From Planctomycetaceae bacterium (lineage in GTDB: Bacteria > Planctomycetota > Planctomycetia > Pirellulales > Pirellulaceae), in contig PAQH01000059.1 in the NCBI GenBank assembly GCA_002709225.1, forward strand, positions 1 to 64,000: a stretch of DNA of 64,000 nt, given 5' to 3'. The position numbers and the translations under genes are program-made. Below the pieces are notes generated by a model, which was given only the letters and a program-made list of their open reading frames with translations, was not told the DNA's origin and did not search any database. Positions 33,971 to 42,742 of this stretch are shown in pieces. Each line of letters opens with the position of its first letter. Position 1 is the stretch's first letter.

Positions 33971-36900
33971 ATGACCAGATCTGCGACAAACTCGCGATAC
34001 CTAAGCTGGCAGCTCAGCACCATTATCTTTGCATTGTGTCTGGCGGCTGATACACCACAGGGGCGCTGCGGCGAAACTCGCCTTAACGGGCACCTCTTTG
34101 TTTTGCCGGACGGTTACGAAATCGAACATATTGCCGGACCTCCTCTGGTCAATCGCCCCATTTCAGCAGACTTCGATGATCGGGGCAGGCTCTACGTTAC
34201 CGACTCCAGTGGCTCCAACGAAAACGTCAAGACCCAACTTGAAAAGCGTCCTCACCGCATTGTTCGCCTGGAAGACTTGAACGGTGACGGGGTGTTTGAG
34301 CAAGGTATCGTGTTCGCTGAGGGGTTGATGTTCCCGGAGGGAGCTCTGTGGCACGAAGGGTCATTCTACGTCGCCGCGCCACCACAAATCTGGAAATTCA
34401 CCGACACGAACGACGACGGCGTTTGCGACGAACGCGAAATCTGGTTTGACGGCAAAACGCTGACCGGCTGTGCCAACGATTTACACGGGCCCTATCTTGG
34501 TCCGGACGGTTGGATCTACTGGTGCAAAGGGGCATTCGCCGAACAGCGTTATGAGCAGTCAGGACGCACCCCATTCGTGACGCGCGCAGCGCACATTTTT
34601 CGACGCCACCCCAGTGGGGGCCCAATCGAACCTGTCATGACTGGCGGCATGGATAACCCCGTCGAAGTCGTGTTCACTGAAGGGGGGGAGCGGATCTTCT
34701 CTACCACATTCCTGCAACACCCGGGAAACGGCTTGCGGGATGGCCTGATCCACGCCGTCTACGGCGGAGTCTACGGAAAAGTGCACGGTGTGCTGGAGGG
34801 ACATCCCCGCACCGGCCCAATCATGCCCGTCTTGTCACACCTCGGAGCTGCTGCTCCCTGTGGCCTGGCTCGCCTGGAGTCACCCCAATTAGGTAATGAC
34901 TACCAGCACAACGTCATGGCATGCCTCTTCAACATGCACAAGATCTCGCGGCACATCCTTTCGGCAAATGGAGCCACATTTACGGCACATGTCGAAGATT
35001 TTCTGGTAAGCGATAACCTTGACTTCCATCCTACGGACGTTCTGGAAGATGCTGATGGCAGCTTAATCGTTGTCGATACCGGCGGCTGGTACAAATTATG
35101 CTGCCCGACGTCACAGCTCTCAAAACCAGACATTCTGGGCGGTATCTATCGCATTCGCAAAACCAACTCGCACCGGATTCCAGATCCGCGTGGGAGTCAA
35201 ATCGAGTGGGACTCGCTGACTGCGCCTCAGCTATCCGACTTACTCGCTGCCGGCCGATTTGCTGTACGCAACCGTGCGCGGCGACTGCTGTCCCGCCACG
35301 ACGCGGGAGCCTTTGAGGCAATTGCCACGCTGCGCACATCAGTAAACTCCGCTCAGCGTCTGCAAGCGGTCTGGTCTCTGTGCCAGATACCCGGAGACCA
35401 GGCGCGTGAGGGAATACGTGAAGCCCTATACGATGAAAACGCCACTGTCCGCCAAGCTGCATTACACGCGACCAGCCTATGGCGAGATACCCTCGCAGAA
35501 CCACGCCTTCGAGAAATGCTGCAACTCAACTCAGCTCCAAACCGGAGAGCAGCCGCTGAAGCATTAGGTAGACTCGGCACCGCCACCGCCGCGAAAGCGG
35601 TCATCGAGGCGGCGGCGAACTCCACTGACCGTATCGTTGACCATTCGCTCATTTACGCCGCCATCGAAATCGGCATGCCTACCCCTCTTCGCCAACTGCT
35701 GGCTGACTCAAATCCGCGAACCCAACGCGCCGCATTGATCGCGCTCGACCAAATGCCAAACGGCGGGTTAACTCGCGAGGAATTGCAGCCACTGCTCGCG
35801 ACAGAAAACGAACTCTTATCCGAGTCCGCGTGGTGGGTTGCCGAACACCGACCACAGTGGGCCAGCACGTATCTTCCTTTTTTCCGCAAGGCACTCAGCG
35901 AACCCATTCGTGACCCCGCCACTCTACTCACACTGACAACACGTCTCACCAATTTTGCGAGCGATGCTGAACTCCAAGAACTCATGGCCGACGTCTTGAA
36001 CAACAACAATGCACCACGAGCAACTCGCCTGCGTTTATTGGATGCGTTTGGAGCCAGCCGCTTGAAAGGCATACCTGCCAGCTGGCGCAAGTCGCTGGAA
36101 GAGAACCTACATTCCGATGATGAAGCGTTCCGGACACGCGCAGTGGCCGCCGCGAAAACGCTCGCAGGAAGCAACCCTGATCGCAAATTGGTACGGGCGT
36201 TTCGCAGCATTGCCACGACTCCAACCTTGCCCGCGTCCGTTCGGTTGGATGCGCTTGCGGGTATCCCGGGAAAACAGCAGGTATTGGATCCGCCTCTCCT
36301 CGACTTTCTCTGTATGCATCTATCCGCCTCACACCCGGTTCGCTTGCGATCACTGGCAGTGGATGTCTTGACGCGAGTCCCTCTTGATCAAGAACAGTTG
36401 CTAAGGATCACTCAGGCTTTGCCACCGACAGGACCAATGGAGTTGTCACGTCTGATGGAGCGATTCGCCAAGTCGCAAGACCCATTGATCGGCCAGCGCT
36501 TAGTGGAATCACTGGAAAAATGCCGCGCGAGCACTGCGTTACCGCTCGAACAACTCAAACAACAACTCACTGGATTCGGCACGCAAGTGCTGCAACAAGC
36601 CCAACCATTACTCGCACGCATCCAGACTGAAAACCAGGAGAAGGCGCAAAAGCTTGAAGCGGTGCTCAAACTCACAGCGAACGGTGATATACGGCGAGGA
36701 CAGCGCGTATTCCACAATCAAAAAACTGCCTGTGTTGCATGCCATCAACTGGGCTATCTGGGGGGGCGTGTCGGGCCAGACCTCACCCGAATTGGAGGCA
36801 TCCGCAACGAACGTGACTTGCTAGAAGCAATTCTCTTTCCCAGCATCAGTTTTGTGCGCAGCTATGAGCCCGTCACAATCGTGACCGTCGACGGTCGTGT

Positions 36901-37099
36901 GCTCAACGGGGTCATTCGCGACGAGACGGACAATGAAGTAACGCTGCAGCTGGATGCACAGAAAGTGCTTCGCCTACCCACGGACGAGATTGAGCGACGC
37001 CAACCCGGCACGGTTTCGATCATGCCTGCTGGATTGGACAAACAACTAACCCCACAGCAGCTCGCCGACCTGGTGGTCTTTCTAAGAGACAGAAAATAA
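33971..37099 (+). CDS. PVC-type haem-binding dehydrogenase with NHL-like and HEAT regions
   Basis: 1042 residues, exported (signal peptide about 1-40). An NHL/glucose-dehydrogenase-like propeller with FDDRGRLYVTDSSGSNENVK, GDGVFEQGIVFAEGLMFPEG and LHGPYLGPDGWIYWCKGAFA matches the planctomycete membrane-bound-dehydrogenase domain. The middle 450 residues are HEAT-like (VRQAALHATSLWRDTLAEPR). The C-terminus is the PVC-type haem domain: RVFHNQKTACVACHQLGYLG with the CxxCH near residue 918, LEAILFPSISFVRSYEPVTI, and VNGVIRDET-like strands. Probably a periplasmic electron-transfer dehydrogenase; its sugar or alcohol substrate is unknown. AGGA lies ten bases before ATG 33971. Convergent with lutC. 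Confidence 0.92.
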   Translation: MTRSATNSRYLSWQLSTIIFALCLAADTPQGRCGETRLNGHLFVLPDGYEIEHIAGPPLVNRPISADFDDRGRLYVTDSSGSNENVKTQLEKRPHRIVRLEDLNGDGVFEQGIVFAEGLMFPEGALWHEGSFYVAAPPQIWKFTDTNDDGVCDEREIWFDGKTLTGCANDLHGPYLGPDGWIYWCKGAFAEQRYEQSGRTPFVTRAAHIFRRHPSGGPIEPVMTGGMDNPVEVVFTEGGERIFSTTFLQHPGNGLRDGLIHAVYGGVYGKVHGVLEGHPRTGPIMPVLSHLGAAAPCGLARLESPQLGNDYQHNVMACLFNMHKISRHILSANGATFTAHVEDFLVSDNLDFHPTDVLEDADGSLIVVDTGGWYKLCCPTSQLSKPDILGGIYRIRKTNSHRIPDPRGSQIEWDSLTAPQLSDLLAAGRFAVRNRARRLLSRHDAGAFEAIATLRTSVNSAQRLQAVWSLCQIPGDQAREGIREALYDENATVRQAALHATSLWRDTLAEPRLREMLQLNSAPNRRAAAEALGRLGTATAAKAVIEAAANSTDRIVDHSLIYAAIEIGMPTPLRQLLADSNPRTQRAALIALDQMPNGGLTREELQPLLATENELLSESAWWVAEHRPQWASTYLPFFRKALSEPIRDPATLLTLTTRLTNFASDAELQELMADVLNNNNAPRATRLRLLDAFGASRLKGIPASWRKSLEENLHSDDEAFRTRAVAAAKTLAGSNPDRKLVRAFRSIATTPTLPASVRLDALAGIPGKQQVLDPPLLDFLCMHLSASHPVRLRSLAVDVLTRVPLDQEQLLRITQALPPTGPMELSRLMERFAKSQDPLIGQRLVESLEKCRASTALPLEQLKQQLTGFGTQVLQQAQPLLARIQTENQEKAQKLEAVLKLTANGDIRRGQRVFHNQKTACVACHQLGYLGGRVGPDLTRIGGIRNERDLLEAILFPSISFVRSYEPVTIVTVDGRVLNGVIRDETDNEVTLQLDAQKVLRLPTDEIERRQPGTVSIMPAGLDKQLTPQQLADLVVFLRDRK

Positions 37100-37181
37100 T
37101 TCCGCCACGACGGTGTTACGTCCCCAGTTTATTCCAGTCGTTTCACCCGTACTGAATACAAATGGGCTGTTGTTCCGGACA

Positions 37182-37219
37182 GTGAATCCTGGAATAGCGA
37201 GTGAATCCTGGAGTAGCGA
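37182..37219 (+). repeat. 19-bp tandem duplication between PVC gene and lutC
   Basis: GTGAATCCTGGAATAGCGA (37182-37200) is followed at once by GTGAATCCTGGAGTAGCGA (37201-37219), 18 of 19 bases equal. It lies in the 161-base gap between two convergent genes. Confidence 0.95.
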
Positions 37220-37260
37220 CTGGCGTTCGTTGCTAGCCACCGAACCATCTGGCAGGCCCC

Positions 37261-37950
37261 TCACTCAACAGCCTCTCGAATCACAATAACATACCAGTGT
37301 CCGGGGCCATGAACTCCTGTCGTCAACTGGAGCTCGATGTCGCCAGTCTTACTCGGACCACTGATTAATGTCACGTTGCTGGCAAGATTGCCGGCACCCT
37401 GTTCCCTCAACCAGGACACTGCATCAATCAAGTCTGGCACAATCTGACACCGCGCCACGATGGCCACGTGGACAGGGGGCAACAAGGAGACGACTCGTTC
37501 GTGTCCTGGGCCAGAGGCAACCAATAGCGATCCTGTTTCCGCTATTGCAAGATCGGTGCTGGTAATACCAATCTCCGCTGCCAGCCAGGTATCCCGACAC
37601 GCTTTTACAGATCCAGCTGACCACGACTCATAATGTGAATACGCGATCTCTCGCTTTTCCAGAAAACGCGACAAACCCAGATACTCCAACAAGTCGTGGC
37701 GCCAGCAAATGGCGGATTTCGGTTGGTGTTCGGAAAGGATCTCGTCCAACCTCGCAAGCGCCGCTGCAGCATCTGAAACAACGGTCGCCACTCCTCCCAC
37801 AGCATTCACCTCTTCCGCCATCGCAACGCACAAATCCTGGTCGGCTCCAATGTACCCCACTGTTTCAGCGACGTCCGTAGCGTGAACGCGATATGCGCAA
37901 CCGATCTTTGCAGCGTGTCGAATGTTCGCCAGAAATTCGTCTCGACTCAC
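37261..37950 (-). CDS. lutC: LutC-like LUD domain protein (lactate utilisation)
   Basis: 229 residues of the LUD family. Characteristic stretches are WLAAEIGITSTDLAIAETGS, then LVASGPGHERVVSLLPPVHV and the closing HGPGHWYVIVI. LutC works with LutA and LutB to oxidise L-lactate to pyruvate in the cytoplasm or at the membrane. I set the start at GTG 37950 because it overlaps the lutB stop by four bases (GTGA) and AAGGAG lies eight bases upstream; the longer frame to 38145 reads into lutB. Translational coupling with lutB is likely. No lutA is adjacent: the next gene downstream is convergent. Confidence 0.9.
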   Translation of the reverse strand: MSRDEFLANIRHAAKIGCAYRVHATDVAETVGYIGADQDLCVAMAEEVNAVGGVATVVSDAAAALARLDEILSEHQPKSAICWRHDLLEYLGLSRFLEKREIAYSHYESWSAGSVKACRDTWLAAEIGITSTDLAIAETGSLLVASGPGHERVVSLLPPVHVAIVARCQIVPDLIDAVSWLREQGAGNLASNVTLISGPSKTGDIELQLTTGVHGPGHWYVIVIREAVE

Positions 37951-39374
37951 AATCCCTGCTCCTTCCACCAATCTCGAAATCGCTGCGGTGCAGGGGCGGG
38001 AAAATCGCGGCGGTCGGTCCAACCACCGAGTTGACCGGGCAGACGCCGCAACCATCCTGATCGACGTTTCACTCTCCCTAGCGTCCGCGAAATCAGCCAG
38101 GTTACCCACCGGTAGATTCGCGGACGCCGCAACATCCATGCCCAACTACGGTAGGCAAAAGTTTCCATACGCCCCGCAACGACGTGGCTCGTGTGCAATT
38201 GTTCACGAAGCTTGACCAGCATATCGGGAATCTGGATCTTGACCGGACAGGCAGCTTGACAAGCACCACAAAGACTCGAGGCGTGAGGCAAATGATGATG
38301 ATCCCGCAACCCACCGTACAAAGGCGTCAAGACGGCACCGATGGGCCCCGCGTACACGCCTCCATACGCGTGCCCACCAACATTCCGGTAAACGGGACAC
38401 GCATTAAGACACGCCCCGCATCGAATACAAAACAGACTTTCGCGAAGTGGGCTCTGAAGAATCTGACTACGGCCGTTATCGAGAATAATGAGATGAAATT
38501 CCTCCGCACCGTCTAGTTCGTCCGAAGCACGTTTTCCTTGGACAATCGACGTGTAGATGGATAGTTTCTGGCCGGTCGCTGCACGCGCCAGCACCTTCAG
38601 AAAGAACGGCAAATCAGCCAAGCGGGGAATAACTTTTTCGATGCCCATTATGGCAATGTGGACCCGGGGCAAACTGGTCGTCAACCTCGCATTCCCCTCA
38701 TTGGAAATCAACACAATTGACCCGGTCTCAGCAACAGCAAAATTCACGCCAGTGATACCTACATCAGCGGCTGCAAAACGACTGCGCAGCTGGCTTCTGG
38801 CAAACGCCGCCAACTCGACTCGGTCATTCGACAGGGGTTTTTCGGAGACCTGGTTGAGAACCTCTGTCACATCTTCAGATGACATGTGCAGCGCCGGCCC
38901 CACGATATGCGATGGGCGATGACCTGCAACCTGGATGATGTACTCGCCAAAATCGGTTTCCACCACCTCGACACCCGCTTGTTCCAGTGCCTTATTGAGG
39001 TGAATTTCCTCGCTGGTCATCGACTTGGATTTGACCACCATCCGAGCTTCGTGAGTTTGCAACACTTTCAGCACGGCTCGACACGCAGCTTCACCATCTG
39101 CCGCCCAATGTACGTGACCGCCGCGAGAGAGGACGCTCGCTTCGAGAGTTTCAAGATGCTGATCCAGGTCCGCTAACGTCGCATCTTTGATCGCCCGCGC
39201 ACGCTCTCGAACCTGATCCGATTGGTCAAATGCCTGCCACGCTTCGCGGTTTCGCGCGCCTAGTGTGTCACCCAATCGGCCCAGAATCGACTGCAACGTC
39301 CCATTCTCCAATGCCTTCTCACTGGCATCGATGAACTCGTGATGTTCATGGCGAATGTAATCGGGAGAAGTCAT
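37947..39374 (-). CDS. lutB: LutB/LldF-type iron-sulfur protein for L-lactate oxidation
   Basis: 475 residues, the usual length. The N-terminal LUD domain carries VGITGVNFAVAETGSIVLIS and RLTTSLPRVHIAIMGIEKVI. The C-terminal part holds two 4Fe-4S motifs, CIRCGACLNACPVYR near residue 315 and CGACQAACPVKI near 365. It passes electrons from lactate oxidation toward the respiratory chain. ATG 39374 (MTSPDYIRHEHH) has no clear ribosome site. It shares four bases with lutC. A lactate permease and lutA are not in view. Confidence 0.93.
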   Translation of the reverse strand: MTSPDYIRHEHHEFIDASEKALENGTLQSILGRLGDTLGARNREAWQAFDQSDQVRERARAIKDATLADLDQHLETLEASVLSRGGHVHWAADGEAACRAVLKVLQTHEARMVVKSKSMTSEEIHLNKALEQAGVEVVETDFGEYIIQVAGHRPSHIVGPALHMSSEDVTEVLNQVSEKPLSNDRVELAAFARSQLRSRFAAADVGITGVNFAVAETGSIVLISNEGNARLTTSLPRVHIAIMGIEKVIPRLADLPFFLKVLARAATGQKLSIYTSIVQGKRASDELDGAEEFHLIILDNGRSQILQSPLRESLFCIRCGACLNACPVYRNVGGHAYGGVYAGPIGAVLTPLYGGLRDHHHLPHASSLCGACQAACPVKIQIPDMLVKLREQLHTSHVVAGRMETFAYRSWAWMLRRPRIYRWVTWLISRTLGRVKRRSGWLRRLPGQLGGWTDRRDFPAPAPQRFRDWWKEQGL

Positions 39375-39480
39375 AGTCACAGACAGACTAAGTCGACAAA
39401 CGGGAATCCACTCTACAATACGGATGTCCGGGTTAACCACCATCCCGGTTGTTCAACATCAGACTCTACAGCAACCGGCC

Positions 39481-39522
39481 AACTGGCTTCTCACAATCAA
39501 CAACTGGCTTTTCACAATCAAT
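39481..39522 (+). repeat. 21-bp tandem duplication upstream of lutB
   Basis: Two adjacent 21-base units at 39481-39501 and 39502-39522, each beginning AACTGGCTT and continuing TCACAATCAA, differ at two positions. They lie in the 198-base gap between the lutB start and the stop of the serine hydrolase gene, on the promoter side of lutB. Confidence 0.95.
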
Positions 39523-39572
39523 TGGGGCACTGGGCTGAGCAACATCAATAGGCTCTGCAAAACGCCGCCGAA

Positions 39573-40703
39573 TCAGACAAACGATGCGGCCACGGCATTT
39601 GAAACCTGGACCAACCTCCAGGGAGCCCGCGACCGAATCCCACTCGTAAATATCAAACAAAACCCTTCTCGGCGTGGATCAATCCAACACATCGTTCCCG
39701 TAGCTCCGGTGTGTCCGAATACGGACCGGTCCAACAAATCACCCCAACTGCCTGGTGTACCGGGGTGATTCATCCTCCAGCCCAAACCCCATGGTTGGCA
39801 TCGGCGAATTGACTCTGGCAACTCAGGGTAATCATCGAGTCGGCTAGAAGTCATCATTTCCACTGCCGAGGGCGACAAGAGCCGGACCGTTCCCAACTTC
39901 CCTTTGGACAGCATCAATTGGCAAATTAATGCAAAATCTTCTGGACTACTAAACATCCCGCCCCAGGGTGCCCCCAGTTCCTGCCAATAAGAGCTGTTCC
40001 AGCCAAAATCAGTCCCTTCCTGGTAATCAGGGGTCTCTACCCGTACTAGTCTCTCCCGTGGAAGTCCCCGCGACCCCAACCCGCTGGACTTCATCGACAA
40101 TGGTTGAAAAATCTCCTCTCGCAAGAACTGGTGTATTGATCGCCCGCTGATGCGTTGCACAAGTTCCGCGACGACGAGCGTACCCATGCTCTGGTAACTA
40201 TAGCCAGTACCCGGCGGGAATATTGGTATCGTGTCGCGAATCGCCCCCCTGATAAATCTATCCAATGGCGCGTGTTGGCGGCGCAATTGAACATTGTCAG
40301 GCAGCATATCAGGCAGCCCAGAGGTGTGGGTAAACAGCTGCTGGACGAGCACCTGTTCCTTGTGATGCGCTGCGAAGTCAGGAATGTAGCGGCGTACCGG
40401 ATCGCTCAGGTTCAACAACCCGCGTTCGACCAGCAATATGGCACCGAGGTAAGTCACCGGTTTGGTGATCGACGCCAGCAAAAACATACTATCAGGACGG
40501 AGGGCAGGGGCATCCGGCTCTGGCCCTTGGTTCCCAAAAAACCGAGGGGCCACGACCCTGCCATATCGCCCCACTAAGAGGGCTGCACCTGGAATCGCCG
40601 CCTGTGGACCACGTGTCCAGTTTTCCAATAGTCGGTAGGCATACTGTAGGCGTTCCGGATCCAGTCCCAATTCGGTCGCGTTTGCGTGCATTAGTGGCGG
40701 CAT
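39573..40703 (-). CDS. Beta-lactamase-fold serine hydrolase (class C-like)
   Basis: 376 residues without a signal peptide. The SxxK motif is SITK (LLASITKPVTYLGA, near residue 77), the tyrosine motif is YSYQSMGTLV near 172, and HTGATG near 340 takes the place of the KTG box. FTHTSGLPDMLP is also typical. These hydrolases act as esterases or peptidases on small substrates and are rarely true beta-lactamases. The start may be ATG 40703 or ATG 40691, with GAGG about 10 bases upstream of the first. Upstream and downstream genes do not suggest a substrate; it is oriented like lutBC but separated by about 200 bases. Confidence 0.88.
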   Translation of the reverse strand: MPPLMHANATELGLDPERLQYAYRLLENWTRGPQAAIPGAALLVGRYGRVVAPRFFGNQGPEPDAPALRPDSMFLLASITKPVTYLGAILLVERGLLNLSDPVRRYIPDFAAHHKEQVLVQQLFTHTSGLPDMLPDNVQLRRQHAPLDRFIRGAIRDTIPIFPPGTGYSYQSMGTLVVAELVQRISGRSIHQFLREEIFQPLSMKSSGLGSRGLPRERLVRVETPDYQEGTDFGWNSSYWQELGAPWGGMFSSPEDFALICQLMLSKGKLGTVRLLSPSAVEMMTSSRLDDYPELPESIRRCQPWGLGWRMNHPGTPGSWGDLLDRSVFGHTGATGTMCWIDPRREGFCLIFTSGIRSRAPWRLVQVSNAVAASFV

Positions 40704-40971
40704 AATCCTCTAGCCTCTATCGCAAAGTGCAGGAGAAGATCACCAAATGGTAGATTTTACCTGATCGAACCAGACACCGCACGACCGGCGAAAGAGCACC
40801 AGTGATGCAGCTTCAATCCTTGTCTGGGCCAGGATCAGCTGCTATTCTCAAAAATGATCCGTCTGGTCCGAAACGCGGTCGTCATACGCCCAGAGGCGCG
40901 GAGATTGATCCGGTCACCGCTACCCTGGTTGTTTCTCTGCCGGTCTGGCGAATACTCCCAAAGGTAACACG

Positions 40972-41586
40972 ATGTTCAACTCACGAATCCTGGTCTGTGC
41001 GGTCATATTTTCGGCGGCCACAACAGCTTCATCCCAGTCCCCACAAGTCGTGCAAACGCCACCGCTCGTAACCGTACAGCGTCTCCCAAGTACTGTGGCG
41101 AACCATGCTGTCGCACCCGTCGTAATTGCCCAGCGTCCCATCGTCGTACAGCGTCCCATCGTCGTACAGCGTCCCGTCGTCGTACAGCGTCCCGTCGTCG
41201 TACAGCAACCTCTACTTGCACCACGCAATCTGTTACCCGGCGGGTGGACCTCCACGGTCGTCGTACAACAACCACTCATGTTCAATCCGACTGTAGCCGC
41301 GTATCCACCGTCGGTAACTGTGCAACCAGCGGTAGCTTACTCACCGGTTAATAGTGCCACTGCGACTCAACCCGCACCTGCAGCAAACGCGGGTAACGGC
41401 GCCAGTGCCCAAGCGCCCGCACTCAATGTGCCAGCCGCGGGCAGCTATCCGGCCGTCGTCGCAAGCCCACCCGCTCTCCTGCCAGGGACACTCATGGCAC
41501 CTGCCGCACGACCCATTGTGGTACGCCCCAAAGTTTATGTCCCGGGACAACCTTTGAGGAACCTGGTAAAGGCCTTCACTCCTTGA
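40972..41586 (+). CDS. Secreted low-complexity protein with PIVVQR repeats
   Basis: 204 residues. A signal peptide (ILVCAVIFSAATTASSQ) is followed by a chain of Val/Gln/Pro/Arg units; four perfect-phase hexads, QRPIVV twice and QRPVVV twice, come from an 18-base repeat. The rest is Ala/Pro/Val-rich, ending RPIVVRPKVYVPGQPLR. It has no enzyme motif and looks like an extracellular or envelope structural protein. AAAGG lies seven bases before ATG 40972. Confidence 0.78.
   Translation: MFNSRILVCAVIFSAATTASSQSPQVVQTPPLVTVQRLPSTVANHAVAPVVIAQRPIVVQRPIVVQRPVVVQRPVVVQQPLLAPRNLLPGGWTSTVVVQQPLMFNPTVAAYPPSVTVQPAVAYSPVNSATATQPAPAANAGNGASAQAPALNVPAAGSYPAVVASPPALLPGTLMAPAARPIVVRPKVYVPGQPLRNLVKAFTP
41131..41202 (+). 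repeat. 18-bp coding repeat, four copies
   Basis: CAGCGTCCCATCGTCGTA occurs twice, then twice more with A to G, from 41131 to 41202 in register. It encodes the hexad QRPIVV/QRPVVV. The near-identity at DNA level suggests recent expansion by slippage or unequal exchange. Confidence 0.95.
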
Positions 41587-41873
41587 TTGATGCAAAGCTG
41601 TCCGCCTAATGACGCGAGGTTCGTCAGCAGTACACGCCTCGTCGACAGTCCATTACCTTACCTCAGCGAGTTGGGTTTCACCGCAAGTTGGTTGCCATAG
41701 TTCTATCCGGCTTCCCTGCCGCCACATTCCTGGCAGTCGCGACAAGACCACAACCGGTCAGTAGTAAGCTGTCATCGGCATTGCAGGCAATCTGCCGACC
41801 AGTTTTGCGTGCAGCATCAATGGGACTCAGAGCACCCTGCTGGTCATTCCAAGTAATTTGAAAGCAGTCTCTC
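41587..41873. other. gap between the repeat protein and the hypothetical gene
   Basis: 287 bases without a supported gene. A minus-strand frame (41678-41920) has some protein-like stretches but no start or domain I can support. Confidence 0.3.
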
Positions 41874-42359
41874 TTGGCCCGGGCGCAGCAACCACGCGAA
41901 GAATTGTTACGGGACGCCACCGCACTTGTCGAGCGAGTCGCATTGCAGGTTAGTTATTGGACGGAGCCGGTTGTCGTTGGCTTTCGCTCAAATGGTGCCG
42001 TAAGCATCTACTTTGGTGAAGACCCTGTCTACCAGTTTAATTGCGACGATGAATTGCGCCGCAGCCACTGGAAAGGACAACGCATCAAGGCACAACAGCG
42101 CCAACTCAAGCTACTACGACAGAAACCTGACAGTCCACGACTGCAGCTCTCCAACACAGACCTTGGTACCGAGCAAACCAACGCGTTCGTCGACGAGCTG
42201 GCCAAGCGTCTCGAACTCTTGCGAACTGCAGTCTTCCACCGCAAGTTGCGAGTCATTGGCCAGGTGCCAGAGCAGCCGGATTTGCTGCCTCGTCTACATA
42301 ACTGGCTCGAGTCACTTGCTGCGCATCCGACGATTGCTTTAACCCCCAGCGCACAATAA
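41874..42359 (+). CDS. Hypothetical protein, TTG start (unrecognised)
   Basis: 161 residues. A TGA at 41859 closes the frame just upstream, so the earliest start is TTG 41874; no good ribosome site precedes it. The chain has a mixed alpha/beta beginning (QVSYWTEPVVVGFRSNGAVS, then YFGEDPVYQFNCDDELRRSH) and a long charged helix region (KRLELLRTAVFHRK). I know no named domain, though the YFGEDPVYQFN part looks conserved. No signal peptide. Neighbours give no clue. Confidence 0.65.
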   Translation: MARAQQPREELLRDATALVERVALQVSYWTEPVVVGFRSNGAVSIYFGEDPVYQFNCDDELRRSHWKGQRIKAQQRQLKLLRQKPDSPRLQLSNTDLGTEQTNAFVDELAKRLELLRTAVFHRKLRVIGQVPEQPDLLPRLHNWLESLAAHPTIALTPSAQ

Positions 42360-42742
42360 GCATTCGCCGGATCGACTTCTAGGCACCGTGTTGCTCAACG
42401 CGTCTTCCGTCGACAAACCTTCATAGCAGCTCATCTCTGACCCATTGGACTTCCGCCCGCACCCAGCGACCCCTGGGCAAACTACCGCGGACATCCACCA
42501 AATCGATGCGGTTCGATTCGGACAACGCAGTAATATCGACTCAGAGAATCCCGGCTTTACGTTGCACCCATTCACTACAAATCCTGCCTGCTAATAAAAT
42601 CGGGACTGAGATGGGACCACGCTCTTTTGTTGGCGGCGGCAACGTGATCTAATCCAACTTGACAGTCACCCACACCATCAGAAATCATCCACTCGACCAA
42701 GACCGAACCAATCGCGCGCTGTGCAAAACAATAGGAATGAAC
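42360..42742. other. intergenic region before the PqaA-like pseudogene
   Basis: 383 bases with no gene. A TTGACA at 42659-42664 is the best -35-like hexamer, but no good -10 element lies at the right distance. No hairpin terminator was noticed. Confidence 0.35.

Noticed and set aside
39573-40703. True beta-lactamase resistance gene
   Set aside because: No signal peptide, and HTG/YSY motif forms fit the broad esterase-like serine hydrolase group better.
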